Source of the DNA: Centrapalus pauciflorus
Lineage: Eukaryota; Streptophyta; Magnoliopsida; Asterales; Asteraceae
Direction: 5' to 3'
Assembly (NCBI GenBank): GCA_020465985.1
Contig: JAANYP010004812.1
Span: forward strand, 62,001 to 126,000
DNA: 64,000 bases
Part shown: positions 1 through 12,000 of the stretch, piece after piece
Numbering within the stretch: position 1 is the first letter of the stretch
How the letters are laid out: each line of letters starts with the position of its first letter
The notes under the pieces: model-generated
The model's input: only the letters and a program-made list of their open reading frames with translations
Told to the model about the DNA's origin: nothing
The model's database searches: none
Made by a program: the position numbers and the translations under genes

Positions 1-430
1 CGAAATCGCCAGACAAACTCGAGGAATAGATTCGAAAACAGATGAATTAATGAACATTACTGTTAACCTATTTATACCACCAACCTTCGAAACTAATGTC
101 ACTTTCGAATCTACTGACAGATTCGAGGCCATCCATATTCGAGTTTAACCCAAACTCAAATTAACCCCTGAAACTTTGAAAATTTCGAAAATTTTGAAAT
201 AAATTCAACTTTTTCAACCTTATTGTGTAACGGAATAAACTATGCCAAATCTTTTACCCTAAGCACAAGATTTTCATGCAATGTTTATTTTATTCAACTA
301 TGAATGCACCCTCAGTAATTTTTTGACCTTCTTACTAAGAAAGTTAAAAATAAGTAAAAGTAAAAATAAAATTTTAAGATTTTGAACAAAAAATGTAACT
401 TAGACTTAAACTACACTTATTAAAATTTTT
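1..430 (-). repeat. Copia pol-to-3'ORF spacer fragment
   Basis: Read on the minus strand, this stretch matches the spacer at about 31,140-31,600 of element E3. Both share GGTATAAATAGGTTAACAGT, a following TCTGGCGATTT, many TTCGAA-type words and an AT-rich tract ending in a GTCAAA word. It is therefore a fragment of a related Copia element in opposite orientation to the ORF that follows. The junction with S1 lies near 430, where the word TTTTTTGACCTTCTT seen at about 315-330 recurs. The rest of this copy is outside the window. Confidence 0.6.
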
Positions 431-484
431 TGACCTTCTTTCTACACTCCAGTTCTCCCAAATGAACCTCCTCTCTCTACACCA

Positions 485-3400
485 ATGAGGAGGTTACTTG
501 GCATGGTGGAAGGACCCTCTGCTGTGAGGGTGGATCCGGTGGTTGATCCCAAAGGAAAATCCAAATCCAGGCCTAAAATTGTCAAGAGAGGCCTGGAATC
601 GACTGAAGCTGAGCCTGTCCTCAAGAAGGCTAAAATAGCTAAGTCAAAGTCTGCCCCATCAGCCTCAGTGGCTGAGGGGGAGCAGACTTCTCACCCTGGT
701 TCATCTGTTGAACCTGAAGCCTTTGTGGCTGGTGCCTCTGTGGCACCTGTGACCATGGAACAGGTTAACCCCCCTGTTTCTGACCCAGTCTCATCACCAG
801 TCCATACACAAATTCCTGCTACTTCTCCTCAATCCCCCACAATGTCATAATATTCAAGGAGAAAATAATTAGCTAGGAAGAAACCATCTACCCAAACAAG
901 CCCCTCTGACCCCTCTCAACAGGAGTCAGTTGAAAAAGAAGCAACCCCTGCTGCCTCTCCTATTTTGGGAGAAGGATCAGCACCCTTGGAGCAGGCTTCA
1001 CTCCACCCTGAGTCAACCCAGAGTCTGCCTAGACCTCTGGTTCCTCCCAACAGGAATCAGTTGTACATAAGGAACTACCACATCAACTATCCCAGCCTCC
1101 TAACAGGCTGAGGGTATTGAAATACAGGAGTCCACTGCACTCCACACTAAGTCCACACAGTCTCCACCTCATACTTCTCATACACCATCTGAGTCTGCAC
1201 GAGGTGCCAAGCTGCTGGAACAAACCATCCAGCAGTTCAGCCTCCATCTTCTGCTCCTGGTGATGCAGCTGTTGTACACCCAACGGCTGTTGAAGGAGCC
1301 TTTCCTCAAGCTGATGAACCACAGGGAATGGACCATCCCTCTGGTGAAGCTGCCCCTCAAATGCAAACTCCATCAGCAGGTTTCACCACTGCTGACGTTG
1401 AAATGCACATGCCCTCTCCCCATGAAGAGGTACCTATAAACCAAGGTACTGCTGAGGGAACCACCCCAGGTCTTGATGAAGGTGTTGCAACACAAGCAGC
1501 ATCTGAAAGACCACCAACTCCTACCACCTTTCCTCATGATGCAGAACTAGCCACTGCTGAAGGATCTATTGACCCTTCCAAGCTGGGCCATCTCACCTAT
1601 GCCCAGGCTATGGAACTTCTCTCTAAAGTATCACTACCTTCCCCCACAAATCCTCAAACACCTGCCTCATCCTCCTCTCATTCTCATTCTTCTCCCTCAA
1701 CACAATCCAAACAATCCACACATACTCCTCCATCCCCCAAAGATCTTCCTTTGAAGGATCAACTATCATTGCTGACCAACAAAGTTGGTTCTTTAGAAAA
1801 CTCCATGACCTCCCTACCAACCATCATATCAGACTCTGTGTCTGCACAGCTTAAAGGATTTTTTGATTCGTTCAAGACTTGCTTTCCAATCCCTCCTCCT
1901 CAAGCTGATCAATCCTCACAGCTGCTTGCACTCACTGCACAGCTGCAAACAATCTCCACTACCCTCTCCACCATCCTTTCCACTCAACAGGACTTTGTGT
2001 CCTCTCTGGCAGCTGTCTCCCAACAGCTGTCAACTCTCCTAAACACTTGCACAACTACCCTTCCTTCTACATTGGCCATCTTAAACACCTTAATAGTCTT
2101 TCAGTCAAATTCTGTGTCATCAAACCTTGATGATGTGCAAGATTCTCTTGAACTACATCTTGCACAGCTTCAGAGTTTGCTGTTCACAGCTTCTGACAGG
2201 GAAGCCTTCTCTCAGCTGTCCTCTCTTGCTACTTCCCAATCTACCTCTCTACAAACCTGTCTTGCCCAACTTGCAGAGGTAAAGGACAACCTGGCTTTCT
2301 TAGTGCATATCCTAGTTGGCCCCATACCTGCTGCCAAAACTGTTGCTCCACCTACTGAATTTGTTTCTCCAGGAAGACCAAGTGTTGAAGGCTATGTGCC
2401 ATCTCCTTCAAAGGGGGAGAAGATATCTGCCTCAAAGACCAAGTCTAAGGGGGAGAATCTTCATCTCCTTCTAAGGAGAAATCAGCATCCATAGGTCAAG
2501 TAGCAGGTGCCTCACAAACAGGTCCTACAGGTCCTACTATGGATATCTCCCATTCAACTGAAGCTGCTCGGCCTACTCATTTTGGATCTCCAAACCTTGC
2601 ACCATCTAAGGGGGAGGAATCCATTCCTGGGGACAGGTCAAGCAGAAGGAAACATCTAATACTAGAAGAAGAAGAAGAAGAAGAAGAAGAAGAAGAAGAA
2701 GAAGAAGAAGAAGAAGAAGAAGAAGAAGAAGAAGAAGAAGAAGAAGAAGAAGAAGAAGAAGAGGAACCTGAAGCTGTTCCACAAATAACAGCTAAAGGGA
2801 AGAAGAAAGCCTCGGTAGACCCTGACTACCTTAAAGCTGCCCAACTGAAGTTTGATAAGGCCAGAGCTAAAGAAATGGGTGTCTCCATGGAGACCTATTA
2901 TGAATTCAAAGAAGAACAGCTTCGAGCCTTTGAAAAACTAAAGACAGATGAAGCCTCTGCTAAAACTGCAAAAGCCTTTGCATAGAGGGAGGCAAGAAAA
3001 ATTAAAATGCCTTCCTTGGATGTCTAAAGGAAACTTTTAGAGGCTGCCAAAGAGTCAGTGGTTGAAGAGGAATGAGAGAAGGAACAGGGTGCTCAGGTCT
3101 CTGTGACCAAACCTAAGCAAGCATCCTCCTCTGCAAGAGCCCAGATTCACTTTGACAACCTGGCAAGGAAAACGTTCTTTGATGTTGCAAACAGAAGACT
3201 TGCCAAGGAGACTATTGTCAAAGCTGTTCCCATTTCAAAGAAAGGCAAACAGTGGAAATTACAGATAACCAGAATGGGTGCTGAAAGTCCAGAACTAGAA
3301 GCATATGAACACACTGATGTTGTTCAAATGGGATTCAGAGAATAGGTAGAACTGGCAGTTGCCCTAATCGAGTCTAAGTCTGAAACTGCTAAGACTACCA

Positions 3401-3949
3401 GGGCATATGTCAAAACATTAATGGAGAGAGTGAAGAATCTTGGCCTGATCACAAAAGAACAAATCAAGGGTACCTCAGTGGTTGAACCCAAGATAAAGGC
3501 CAGGAGGAGGAGAAAGGATACTGAGCTGGAAGAACTCCTGATAATGATTGATTAAGGTGATGTGGCCGTTGAAATCAAAGGAGTAGATCACAGCCTGCCC
3601 AGGGGAGTGGAACATGAGGATGACAAGCTGATTGAAGAACCTGAGCTGGGGGTATTTTTTGTAGATACCCTAACAAAGAAAAAGTGTTTCCAGAGAGCAT
3701 CAGATTTACACAAGGTTGGTCTTAAGCAGCTTATTTCTTTTAGACTTGCAAACTCCTTTAGAAAATTTGTAAAATGGAGAACAGCTATCTAGGAATAGCT
3801 CAAAGGGTTCCATGAAAGAGGAGAGCTTCAACATCCCAACTTCAGATTCCTAAGGGTTGAAATGGAGGAAATTGAAGAAACAAGGGAGGAGCTCGATCAA
3901 ATGTTTGAAGGAGAAGCTCCACATCTTAAAGGTCCATCTACTATTTGAG
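485..3949 (+). pseudogene. Degenerate 3' ORF of Copia element S1
   Basis: This is the extra ORF that some plant Copia elements carry between RNase H and the 3' LTR; its function is unknown. One frame runs from 485 to about 2494 with stops at 848-850 and around 1115-1190. The reading then moves by one frame near 2490 and continues to about 3949 with stops at 2983, near 3025 and 3073, at 3343, 3553 and 3790. The first half is rich in Ser, Pro and Thr. A poly-Glu run follows, then a charged, probably helical part (KAAQLKFDKARAKEMG) and a domain with FFVDTLTKKKCFQRASDL. No catalytic motif or transmembrane segment is visible. The polypurine tract and LTR follow directly, which fixes its place in S1. 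The stops show it is not functional. Confidence 0.7.
2665..2763 (+). repeat. (GAA)n microsatellite coding poly-Glu
   Basis: About 33 consecutive GAA codons lie in frame inside the S1 3' ORF, giving an uninterrupted glutamate run. On the minus strand it reads as poly-Phe. Smaller acidic tracts elsewhere in such ORFs, as in E3 at 33,540-33,590, suggest expansion of an existing acidic stretch. Confidence 0.95.
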
Positions 3950-4267
3950 TAGATGAAGAATGGAAGCTGTCCATCAGTTGGACAAGCTTGCCATTACTTG
4001 CTCCCACCATCAACAGTCCAACATGTTGAATTTTTTTCATTAGTTGTACTTTGTTGCATTAGTTGTAACTTTTCCTTTACATTAGTTGTAATCTATATTA
4101 TCACATTAGTTGTACTCTTGTAAGAACATATGTTGTTGTGTAATCAAAATCAGTATATATAAACTGATCCTTTACTTCACTCAAATGTTGTAATTTTATT
4201 TCAGCAAAGTGTATTGTAAAAATATATAGTGATTATTGATAAAATCAGCATAGACTAATTATTGCAA
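3950..4267 (+). other. S1 3' untranslated region
   Basis: This lies between the end of the 3' ORF and the polypurine tract. It contains repeated CATTAGTTGTA words (about 4035-4115) and a TATATATAAA word near 4153. No coding potential is seen. Confidence 0.6.
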
Positions 4268-4278
4268 ATAGGGAAGAT
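4268..4278 (+). promoter_or_regulatory. Polypurine tract of S1
   Basis: A purine-rich AATAGGGAAGAT stretch directly precedes TGTTAGGCAC, the start of the LTR. This is where plus-strand DNA priming would occur. It is weaker than the GGGGGAGA tracts of E3, R1 and S3. Confidence 0.7.
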
Positions 4279-4966
4279 TGTTAGGCACAAAAAGGCCTCA
4301 GTCAAACCTGCACTACATCTTAAGGGGAGATTTTTAATCAAACCTGTCTGATGCACTTAAAGGTATAATTTAAGGCCTGTTAATACCTTATTGAAACCTG
4401 AAAAGTGATTTGCAATATAAGTCAAAGTTGTTTACCCTATTGCATTCGTTGCAACTAAGGCAGATTGCCCAAGCTTTTCATTCTGTTGAACAAGCTGGAC
4501 ATAAACTGTCTACGCTGCTCTATTCTGTTGAGCAGCTTGGACAAATTCTAAGTGTTCTGTTCTTTGTGAACAGAACCTATTCTTTGTGAACAGGCTAAAC
4601 ACTTTATGAAATATGTTTCCTTGTCCTCATGTATTCTTTTAGACTACAAGATCAATTACAAAGTCAAAGACAAAGTGGAAATACAGAAGCTGCAAAAGCT
4701 ACCTACGCTGCTCTGTTACATGAAGACAAAGGGATATCTGAAATGGGTGACAGACCATTTCTTATATCAAAATGGCCTTAATAGAAGATGAAAGGTTCAA
4801 AGTTGACATTCCTCTTTTAATTAAAGGCCTCTGCAACAGAGACAAAAAGAAAAAGACAAAGATTCTTCCACATGAAGACAAGTCTGCTTTATCAGAATGT
4901 GCAGAAAAGTTTGTTTGTCTTTTTGAAAAGACATTCCACTATCTCCTTGTCCAATGAGGAAGCTTC

Positions 4967-4969
4967 ACT
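4967..4969. repeat. Target site duplication ACT (left)
   Basis: ACT directly precedes the CACTA terminus and recurs at 12022-12024 after the other terminus. A 3-bp duplication is standard for CACTA elements. Confidence 0.85.
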
Positions 4970-4984
4970 CACTAGTACAAAAAT

Positions 4985-6780
4985 GACCTATGGTCATGGT
5001 TTTGTCCAAACTGCCTAGCCACAGTTTTTGTTATTGACGTGACTAAAGGGTCATATATGAACTTGTATTATTATGATAGCCACAGTTTATCTCAATAACT
5101 GTGACCATTGCAAATCACATTCAAACCTTAAGCTACGGTTTAACATAAGGATCGTGACAAAGACTTGTCACGGTTGCCACATTGTTACCGAATGTCATCG
5201 TTTGTCACAGTTATTTGTTTGATGTCTATAATAATCTTGTGATGGTTATTAACTGTGATGATAAATATGTATATGGTCACGGAAATCTCTTTCACTGACC
5301 AAAGGGACACCCTGAAGTCTAATTGTATGAGCCTAAATTATATGGTGGAATTAGTCACATAAATAAACTGTGACAGAAGGCTAACTTATATGGTCACGAA
5401 ATCGCTTTGTGAGACCAAAGGGTGGAGTTCATTAGCCACATATGGTAAAACAAAAACATTGTGACTATAAGTCTTTAATGGTCATGATTTAGTTCATTAA
5501 GTTTGTCCAAAAGTAAACAGTTGTCATGAAATAAGAAAATTATTGTGACTATAAGTATTTTACAGTCACGGTTTAGTTTCTTATGTGTGTGTAAAATTAT
5601 ACAATATTCATGATAAAAGAGAAAAACGTGACTAAGTATTTTTTTTGTCACGATTTAATTTCTTTTATGTATATAAAAGTAATTAATAATCACGTTTAAG
5701 AAAAAAAAAACATATCACCATAATTATGTTTTAGCCACAGTTTAAGACACACAAGCATGTGACTATTAATATTTGAAGGTGACAGATTAAGTTTTTATGT
5801 GTGTCTAAATGTAAACAATAGTAATAGTAAAATGAAAAAGATATGATTATAAGTACATTAAAGCCACGATTTAATTTGTTTTGTGACTAAAAGCTATCAA
5901 TCTCACGCATTAAAAAAATTCAATATAAAGAGTTTTTTTGTCACGGATTAAACAAATTTGTGACGATTAATATTTAAAGGTGACGGTTTATTGTTTTTAT
6001 GTAACTAAAAGTAAACAATAGTCATGATAAAAAAATGTTGCGACTATATTTTTTTAATGATCATGGTCTAGTTAATTTCTTATTAGTGTGTAAAAGTAAC
6101 AGTTTTCATGATAAAAGAAAAAAACAGTGACTGTAAGTATTTATGGTCACACGAAGAATTGGTTTGTGTGACCAAAAGTAATCAGTGGTTATGGTTTAAG
6201 TGAAAAAATGTCCCTATAAGTTGTTTTTGTCACGGTTTATAAAAAGCAAAGAAGTGACTATTAATAGTTAAACAATTAAACATGACGAGTAGATTTATTA
6301 TATGTGTCTAAGGTAAACAATAGTCATGGTAAAAAAAGAATATGTGACAATAAGTATTTTATGTCTACGACGTAATTTGTTATGTGTGGCTAAACGTAAT
6401 AAATGGTCACGGTTTAAAAAAGCGAACATGACTACTAGTATTCAATGGTTACAAATTAATTTTTTGAAATCTCTAAAAGTGAACAATAGTCATGGTAAAA
6501 GAAAATCATTATGACTAGAATAATTTAGTTTCTTATAAATGTCTAAAAGTAAACAACATTCATCACAAAGAAAAAAAAATGTAACTATAATCATCATATG
6601 GTCACGTTATAATTTGTTTTGTGTAGCTAAAAGTAATTATTGTTTATAGTTTAAAAAAGCATATTACTATAAGTATTTTTTTTGTCACGATATAAGAAAA
6701 ATAAACATGTGAAAATTGGTATTTATGTATAATTTGTAATTTGTTATATTTATCTTAAAGTAATTTGTAATTTGTTATGT
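4985..6780. repeat. Left subterminal repeat block of CACTA
   Basis: Dozens of degenerate units of about 60-100 bp alternate a GTGACTATAAGTATTT-like word with a GGTCACGGTTTA-like word, in both orientations. No ORF is believable here; the short ORF near 6326 is read through these units. The block mirrors the one at 10490-12000. Confidence 0.85.
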
Positions 6781-7160
6781 ACCTGTTTAACCACAATTAT
6801 CTCAAAAATCAATTATATTTATCAATATTCAAATTCTATTAAAAATACATCAATCCATCCTAGTTTGAACAAACTCCACATGAAACATCTACTTCAACAT
6901 CATTCTAATAATTTTTAAGTAACATATCATGTATCGTAAAACAGCCACTTCAACATCATTAAACCAACAACAGCAACCATGACCAGCAGCAACAACATGA
7001 TCATATGCCAGCAGCTTTTAGCATCAATAGCCTAGATCATATGCCAACTTTTAATAATAATATTGAAATAGTAATTAACACTTGTCATTAGCATAGGATG
7101 CCACTTGGCATCATGTGAAGATGACAAATGGCAAGTTAGTTACTCTATAACAGTATTTTG
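6781..7160. other. AT-rich interior of CACTA, nothing recognised
   Basis: AT-rich sequence with repeated CAACATCATT words and a CAGCAACCATGACCAGCAGC stretch near 6970. No ORF, inverted repeat or RNA gene is evident. Confidence 0.5.
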
Positions 7161-7544
7161 CTAGTTTATTACCCCACGTAATACGCGGATATTTTTAATA
7201 TATATAAAACATAATAAATTAAAAGGTAAATGTATAAACATTATTTTTTAAACAAAAGCATATAAGAATGATATTATTATCTATTATGACCTATTAATTT
7301 TATATAAGTCTAAATATATATGAATAATAATTATTTTCTTGTATTTTTTTAAACATTTATATATATTATATGATAATTAACAAGTTTTTAGAGTATTAGA
7401 TTTTGTTTGATTTGATTTGAATTTAAAAGTAGATTATATTAGATTAGGATAAATATAATTTAATATTTTTTTATTTTTAAAACCTATAAATGTCACGTGT
7501 CGATTCATGGTAATGACATGTGGCTTCACAAGAATGAGTATAGA
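7161..7544 (-). mobile_element. Helitron-like element A
   Basis: On the minus strand it starts TCTATACTCATTCT, preceded by A, and ends with a hairpin CCGCGTATTACGTGGGG followed by TAATAAACTAG. A 5' TC, a short 3' hairpin and a terminal CTRR are the signature of plant Helitrons. At about 384 bp it has no Rep/helicase. The base after CTAG is C rather than the usual T, which weakens the call slightly. Confidence 0.6.
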
Positions 7545-7638
7545 TATTCTGTTATTGTTTATAGATTGGAAAAATCAAATTATTAAATCGTTACAATTTA
7601 GGGCCAGACTTTTTTTATGCTTATAAAGTACTTAATGG

Positions 7639-8072
7639 TCTATACTATTAAAAGAGTAACTAAATGCCACATGACATTCTCTCATTTAATTTGCCACATG
7701 TCGCTCTCTTCTTTTGCCACGTCATTTACTGATTTTATTGATTTTCAGAGATTCCATTTTTATATTTTATCATTTTCAAAGTATATATATGCAAATTCAC
7801 GTAATAGAAGCTTTTGTTTCTTACATTGATATTTCATATTTGAAGTTATTAAAAATTAAAAGAAACATTCTTTTGCAAACACACATTATCTGTTTTTAAT
7901 GATATAATATAACAAAGTTTTTTATGTAATATCATGCAACTAAGTATTTTTTTATCTATAATTTAAGTATTTAACTAGCTTTCAATTTTTTTTAATTATA
8001 CATAAATTTTATAATAATTTATTAAAATATTATGTATTTTCTAAATCAACCCATGTAATACATGGGTCTCAA
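7639..8072 (+). mobile_element. Helitron-like element B
   Basis: It begins TCTATACTATTAAAAGAG, a common Helitron 5' end, and reaches a perfect terminal palindrome ACCCATGTAATACATGGGT at 8049-8067. The expected CTRR end is unclear because Helitron C starts at once. It may be a 3'-truncated copy or one part of a nested pair. The 7545-7638 gap is AT-rich linker. Confidence 0.5.
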
Positions 8073-8593
8073 TCTATATTATAATAAAGCAAAACAAGTA
8101 ATGTCATATGTCACTTCCAGAAAGCAAGAAAATTTTATTTTCCAACATCCGTTTCCAATATTAACACATTAACTTAATTACATTAAATTTTGATTTTATT
8201 TTTTTCATTAATAATTAGTAATAAATTATATTTTTTAACATATTAAATTAATGTTTATCTAAAATAAATATCTATCATTATTATCCATGATAATCGTAAT
8301 TAGATCCAAATGTAGAAATTTGAATGAGTTGTGGAAATTATTTATATTAAATATAATAAATGAAAACATGAAATGTCATGTGCCACCTCTACATTTCACC
8401 AAAAAACATAATTACAATTTATTATTATAAAAAATAAAAGATAAAAACAATTTATTATTAAAAAAAAAAGATAAATATACTCTATTTGTTAATCAATTAA
8501 TAATAAAAGATAAACACAATTATTATTTTTGTATGTTTTTATATAAATAAATTTAACTAAAAATATCCACGTAATACGTGGGTTATAAACTAG
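8073..8593 (+). mobile_element. Helitron-like element C
   Basis: It starts TCTATATTATAATAAAG after an A and ends with hairpin CCACGTAATACGTGGG, then TTATAAACTAG before a T. This is the canonical A|TC...CTAG|T arrangement. About 521 bp, AT-rich, no coding capacity. Confidence 0.65.
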
Positions 8594-8649
8594 TTAACTG
8601 CTAAATCTGGTTGTGTTACTCGAGTATTTCTATTACAGCTCAAAGTACA

Positions 8650-10242
8650 AGTAAATGAAACATGTATTTAGAAGTGCCCTCTCTCTCACTTGCTGCGGGA
8701 AGAGGTACAACCCGACTTTTGCATCACATATTCCCCAAAAACCCTAATACGCTCTCCTCCCCACCCCTGCGCCTTCTCCTTCCTGCGCATCCCTCCTTCC
8801 GGCGGCGTCCTCCTCCGACCACTGCTATCCCGCCATCCTCCTCCTCCGTACGGGCCATCGAAGTCCCATCCAGGTACAAACTCAAATTTTCTCTATTAAA
8901 ACTTGTTTTTTCCTTCTATAACATCGATCTCTTTCTACAAATCAGATTCTTTCATAAAAATATCAAGAGGCTGTGATGTTCAAACTCGATTTCTCTTTAT
9001 TAAACTTTAAAATTTTTCCCACAAAATCGATTTGTTTCATACATATATCAAGGGGCTGTGATTTAATATATGATGATAATGAAGTTTATGGCATTGTATA
9101 AATCGAGGGTTGTGATTTTATTTATATTGATGAGTCAATTAATTCAATTATTCGGTTATTATGCTCTACCATATTATGTGATCTAAAATACAATGATTTA
9201 TTGGTTAATCAAGGGGCTGCCACCGCATCCGCTGCGACGTTTGGTGTTGCTATAGCTTCCATAGATGGGCCCGATCCTCTTGCTGCCAACTATGGGGACG
9301 TTCCTATCAAAGATCTTCAATCAAAAGTGGTTTCAGGTCGTGTATGGATCAAGGTCAGTTCTCTGACAGATGAACTCAAAGCTGACAGATGAACTCAAAG
9401 ACCAAACGGTGTTGTTACGAGGCAGGGCTCAGGCTATTCGTGCTGTACGGAAGAAAATGGCGTTTTTGACGGTGAGAGAGAAGGGGTATACAGTACAGTG
9501 CATGTTGACGGTGGCTCCTGACCTTGTTAGTGCTCAAATGGTTAAGTACGCTACGGCTATTAGCAAGGAATCGTTTGTGGATATTGAAGGAGTCGTAACG
9601 GTTCCTCCTGATGCCATTAAAGGTGCCTCCCAACAGGTGAATTTCACAATTTCTTATGTTAATTACTTAATTAACATGTGAATCAACATCACCAATTCAG
9701 CATCCAACTCGAATGATTTTAATCTAATAATCAATAATAATCGGACGGGTTTTGGTGATTTGTAGATGCTTAAAACAATCTGATTGTGGTATTTCGATTT
9801 AGGGTTTATATGATTTACATAAATGTTTACAGTCTTGATTATGTAATCTGCATTATTGATGTTAATGTATGCAGGTTGAAGTCTAAATGAGGAAGATTTA
9901 TTGTGTAAACAGGGCTGCAACGGTGCTTCCGATAAATGTCGAGGATGCTTCCAGAGGTGATGTTGAAATTGAGAAGGCTTTGGAGGTACCTCATGAGATA
10001 TTCAAACGTAATCTGCAAAATTACGTGTTGGCAACTTAACATTTTTTGAGATTAAATAAATGGCGTTATGAAACTGCCACCAAATTAAGAACCTCTTTTT
10101 GTATGCTAAAACAGTCATTTTATTTATGCAGGCTGGAGAACTTGTCCGTGTTAACCAAGATACCCGTTTGAACTACAGGATTTTGGACTTGCGAACACCA
10201 ACAAATCAAGGAATTTATCGCCTTGAGTGTCAAGTCTCAAAT
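8650..10242 (+). pseudogene. Captured aspartyl-tRNA synthetase gene fragment
   Basis: This is the 5' part of a plant cytosolic aspartate--tRNA ligase gene, with introns, carried by the CACTA element. A probable 5'UTR/first exon ends CCATCCAG at 8873 before GTACAA. Coding exons are about 9214-9636, 9875-9985 and 10132-10242, each followed by GT; the last two are preceded by AG. Readable family segments include ANYGDVP, LQSKVVSGRVW, an OB-fold stretch (KKMAFLTVREKGYTVQC), TVAPDLVSAQMVKY, DIEGVV and LVRVNQDTRLNYRILDLRTP. These cover the N-terminal extension and anticodon-binding OB fold. The class II catalytic core, normally downstream, is absent. A 19-bp tandem duplication (9364-9401) breaks the frame, and TAA at 9884-9886 replaces a codon where the family has Gln. 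The start of the second exon is the least certain boundary. Confidence 0.85.
9364..9401 (+). repeat. 19-bp tandem duplication in captured exon
   Basis: CTGACAGATGAACTCAAAG occurs twice in direct succession at 9364-9382 and 9383-9401. Because 19 is not a multiple of 3, the second copy shifts the reading frame of the synthetase exon. Confidence 0.95.
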
Positions 10243-10489
10243 GTATGATATATGCAAGTGTGATTCATTTTTTTATTACTTTCTTGTGTGTTAGTGGATG
10301 CTTCTCAAAATAGACATTTGAATGTTTTATAAATCGGTATTAAAGTGAATTGTGAACTCTCAACTTATTGCAAATACAATGTTAGTGGATGCTTCATCTA
10401 TTTGAAACATCAATTTTTAATTAATATTTTAAAGTCCATATTATAGTTAATGGTATGTACTCGGCTGAATGTGTACTATAATAACGTCT
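10243..10489. other. Intronic/linker sequence after captured exons
   Basis: AT-rich sequence after the splice donor of the last recognisable synthetase exon, before the right subterminal block. It is probably the remaining part of the next intron. No further exon is recognised. Confidence 0.5.
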
Positions 10490-12000
10490 AACAACATTTA
10501 GCACAATCGTTTATAGTTCATTGAAGTAAACATTAATTATGATGAAAGAAAACAACCGTGACTACAAGAAGTTTATGATTACATCTATTTTATGTGACTA
10601 AAAGTAATTAATTGTTATAATAAAAGAGGGAAACTGTAGCTATAAGTTTTTTATGGTCACAATTTAGTTTGTTTTGTATGGTTAAAGTTATCAATTGTCA
10701 CAATTTAAAAAAACGTGTCGGTATAAGTATTTTATCGTCATGATTAAATGTCTGATATGTGTCAAAAATTAAATATTAATCACGATAAAAGAAAACAAAC
10801 CATGACTACAAGTAGTTTATGGTCACGTCTTATTTTAATATATGTGGCTAAAAGTAATTAATTGTAATAATTAAAGGAAAAGAATGTGACTATATGTATT
10901 TTATGGTCACATTTTATTTTTATTTTGTATGACTAAAAGGAATAAACGGTCACCGTTTACGAAACAACATGACACTATAAATATTTTAAGGTCACTATTA
11001 TAAATGTTATGTGTGTCTAAAAAGTAAACAACAATCACGATAAAAGAAAACATGTGTGGCTGTAAGTAACTTATTGTCACTGTTTAATTTTTTACACGTG
11101 TCTAAAAGGAACAATAGTGATTTTAAAAGAAATATAATGTAACAATAAGTATTTAATGGTCACAGATTGTATTGTTGTATGTGTTTAAAAGTTACCAATT
11201 GCCACGATTAGGAAGTAATAAGTAACTAAAAATGGTCTATGGTCACAGTTTTGTTTATTATATGTGTCTCAAAGTAAGCAATTGTCATGAATCAGCGAAT
11301 TATTCTGTGACTAAAATAATCATATGGTTGCAGTGTAATTATTTTTGTGTGTCAAAATGTACCAATTGTCACGGTTTAATACTTTATGTATCTCCTGTTG
11401 CAACCAATCGTCACATTTTTATTAATTATGTGTGTCTAAGTGTACCCGACGGTCACGGTTTAATTGTTTATGCATGTCTAAATGTACCAATGGTCACACC
11501 ATTTAATAGTTTATGTGTGTTAAAATATTACCAATTGTCACAGTTTCATTCATGTGGTGTGTTTAAATGTGTCAAATAGTTACGGTTTAGCTGATTATGT
11601 GTGTATAAATTTATCCAATGGTCACGATTAAATAATTATGCGTCTTTAAATATACCAGGTGGCCACGGTTTATTTGTTTATGCGTGTCTGTAAGAATGTT
11701 AACGCCACAGATTAATTGTTTATGTGTGTCTGAATGTATCCAACTGTGATGGTGTTAAAAGAAATCGTGACTAAAAGTATTTTATGGTCACGGTTCCTAA
11801 AAAATATGGACCACAACTATATAGAAATTGTAACCATATAGCCACGGTTTTAGGCTATGGCTACGGTTTTACTTGTGATTTAGTCACGGATAATAAATGT
11901 AGTCATAAGGTACCAAAAGTGATGCGACCTTTGGTCACGATTTGAATAAAAAATAAAACTGTGGCCAAAAGTCTATGGCCACGGTTTTTTAACGTGACGG
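10490..12000. repeat. Right subterminal repeat block of CACTA
   Basis: Degenerate units with GGTCACGGTTTA-, TTATGTGTGTCTAAA- and GTGACTATAAGTATTT-like words, matching the left block. Between about 11230 and 11760 a more regular subfamily of about 60 bp per unit is seen (GTGTGTCTAAATGTACCAA). The ORF at 11232-11579 is a translation of these units. Confidence 0.85.

Noticed and set aside
2662..2844. Minus-strand ORF with a long poly-Phe run
   Set aside because: It is the reverse translation of the (GAA)n microsatellite in the S1 3' ORF.
4606..4957. Two short ORFs in the S1 LTR
   Set aside because: They lie in LTR sequence, are not kept open in the homologous S2 LTR, and have no recognisable domain.
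11232..11579. 115-residue Cys-rich ORF
   Set aside because: It runs through the tandem subterminal units of the CACTA right end, with periodic composition equal to the repeat length.
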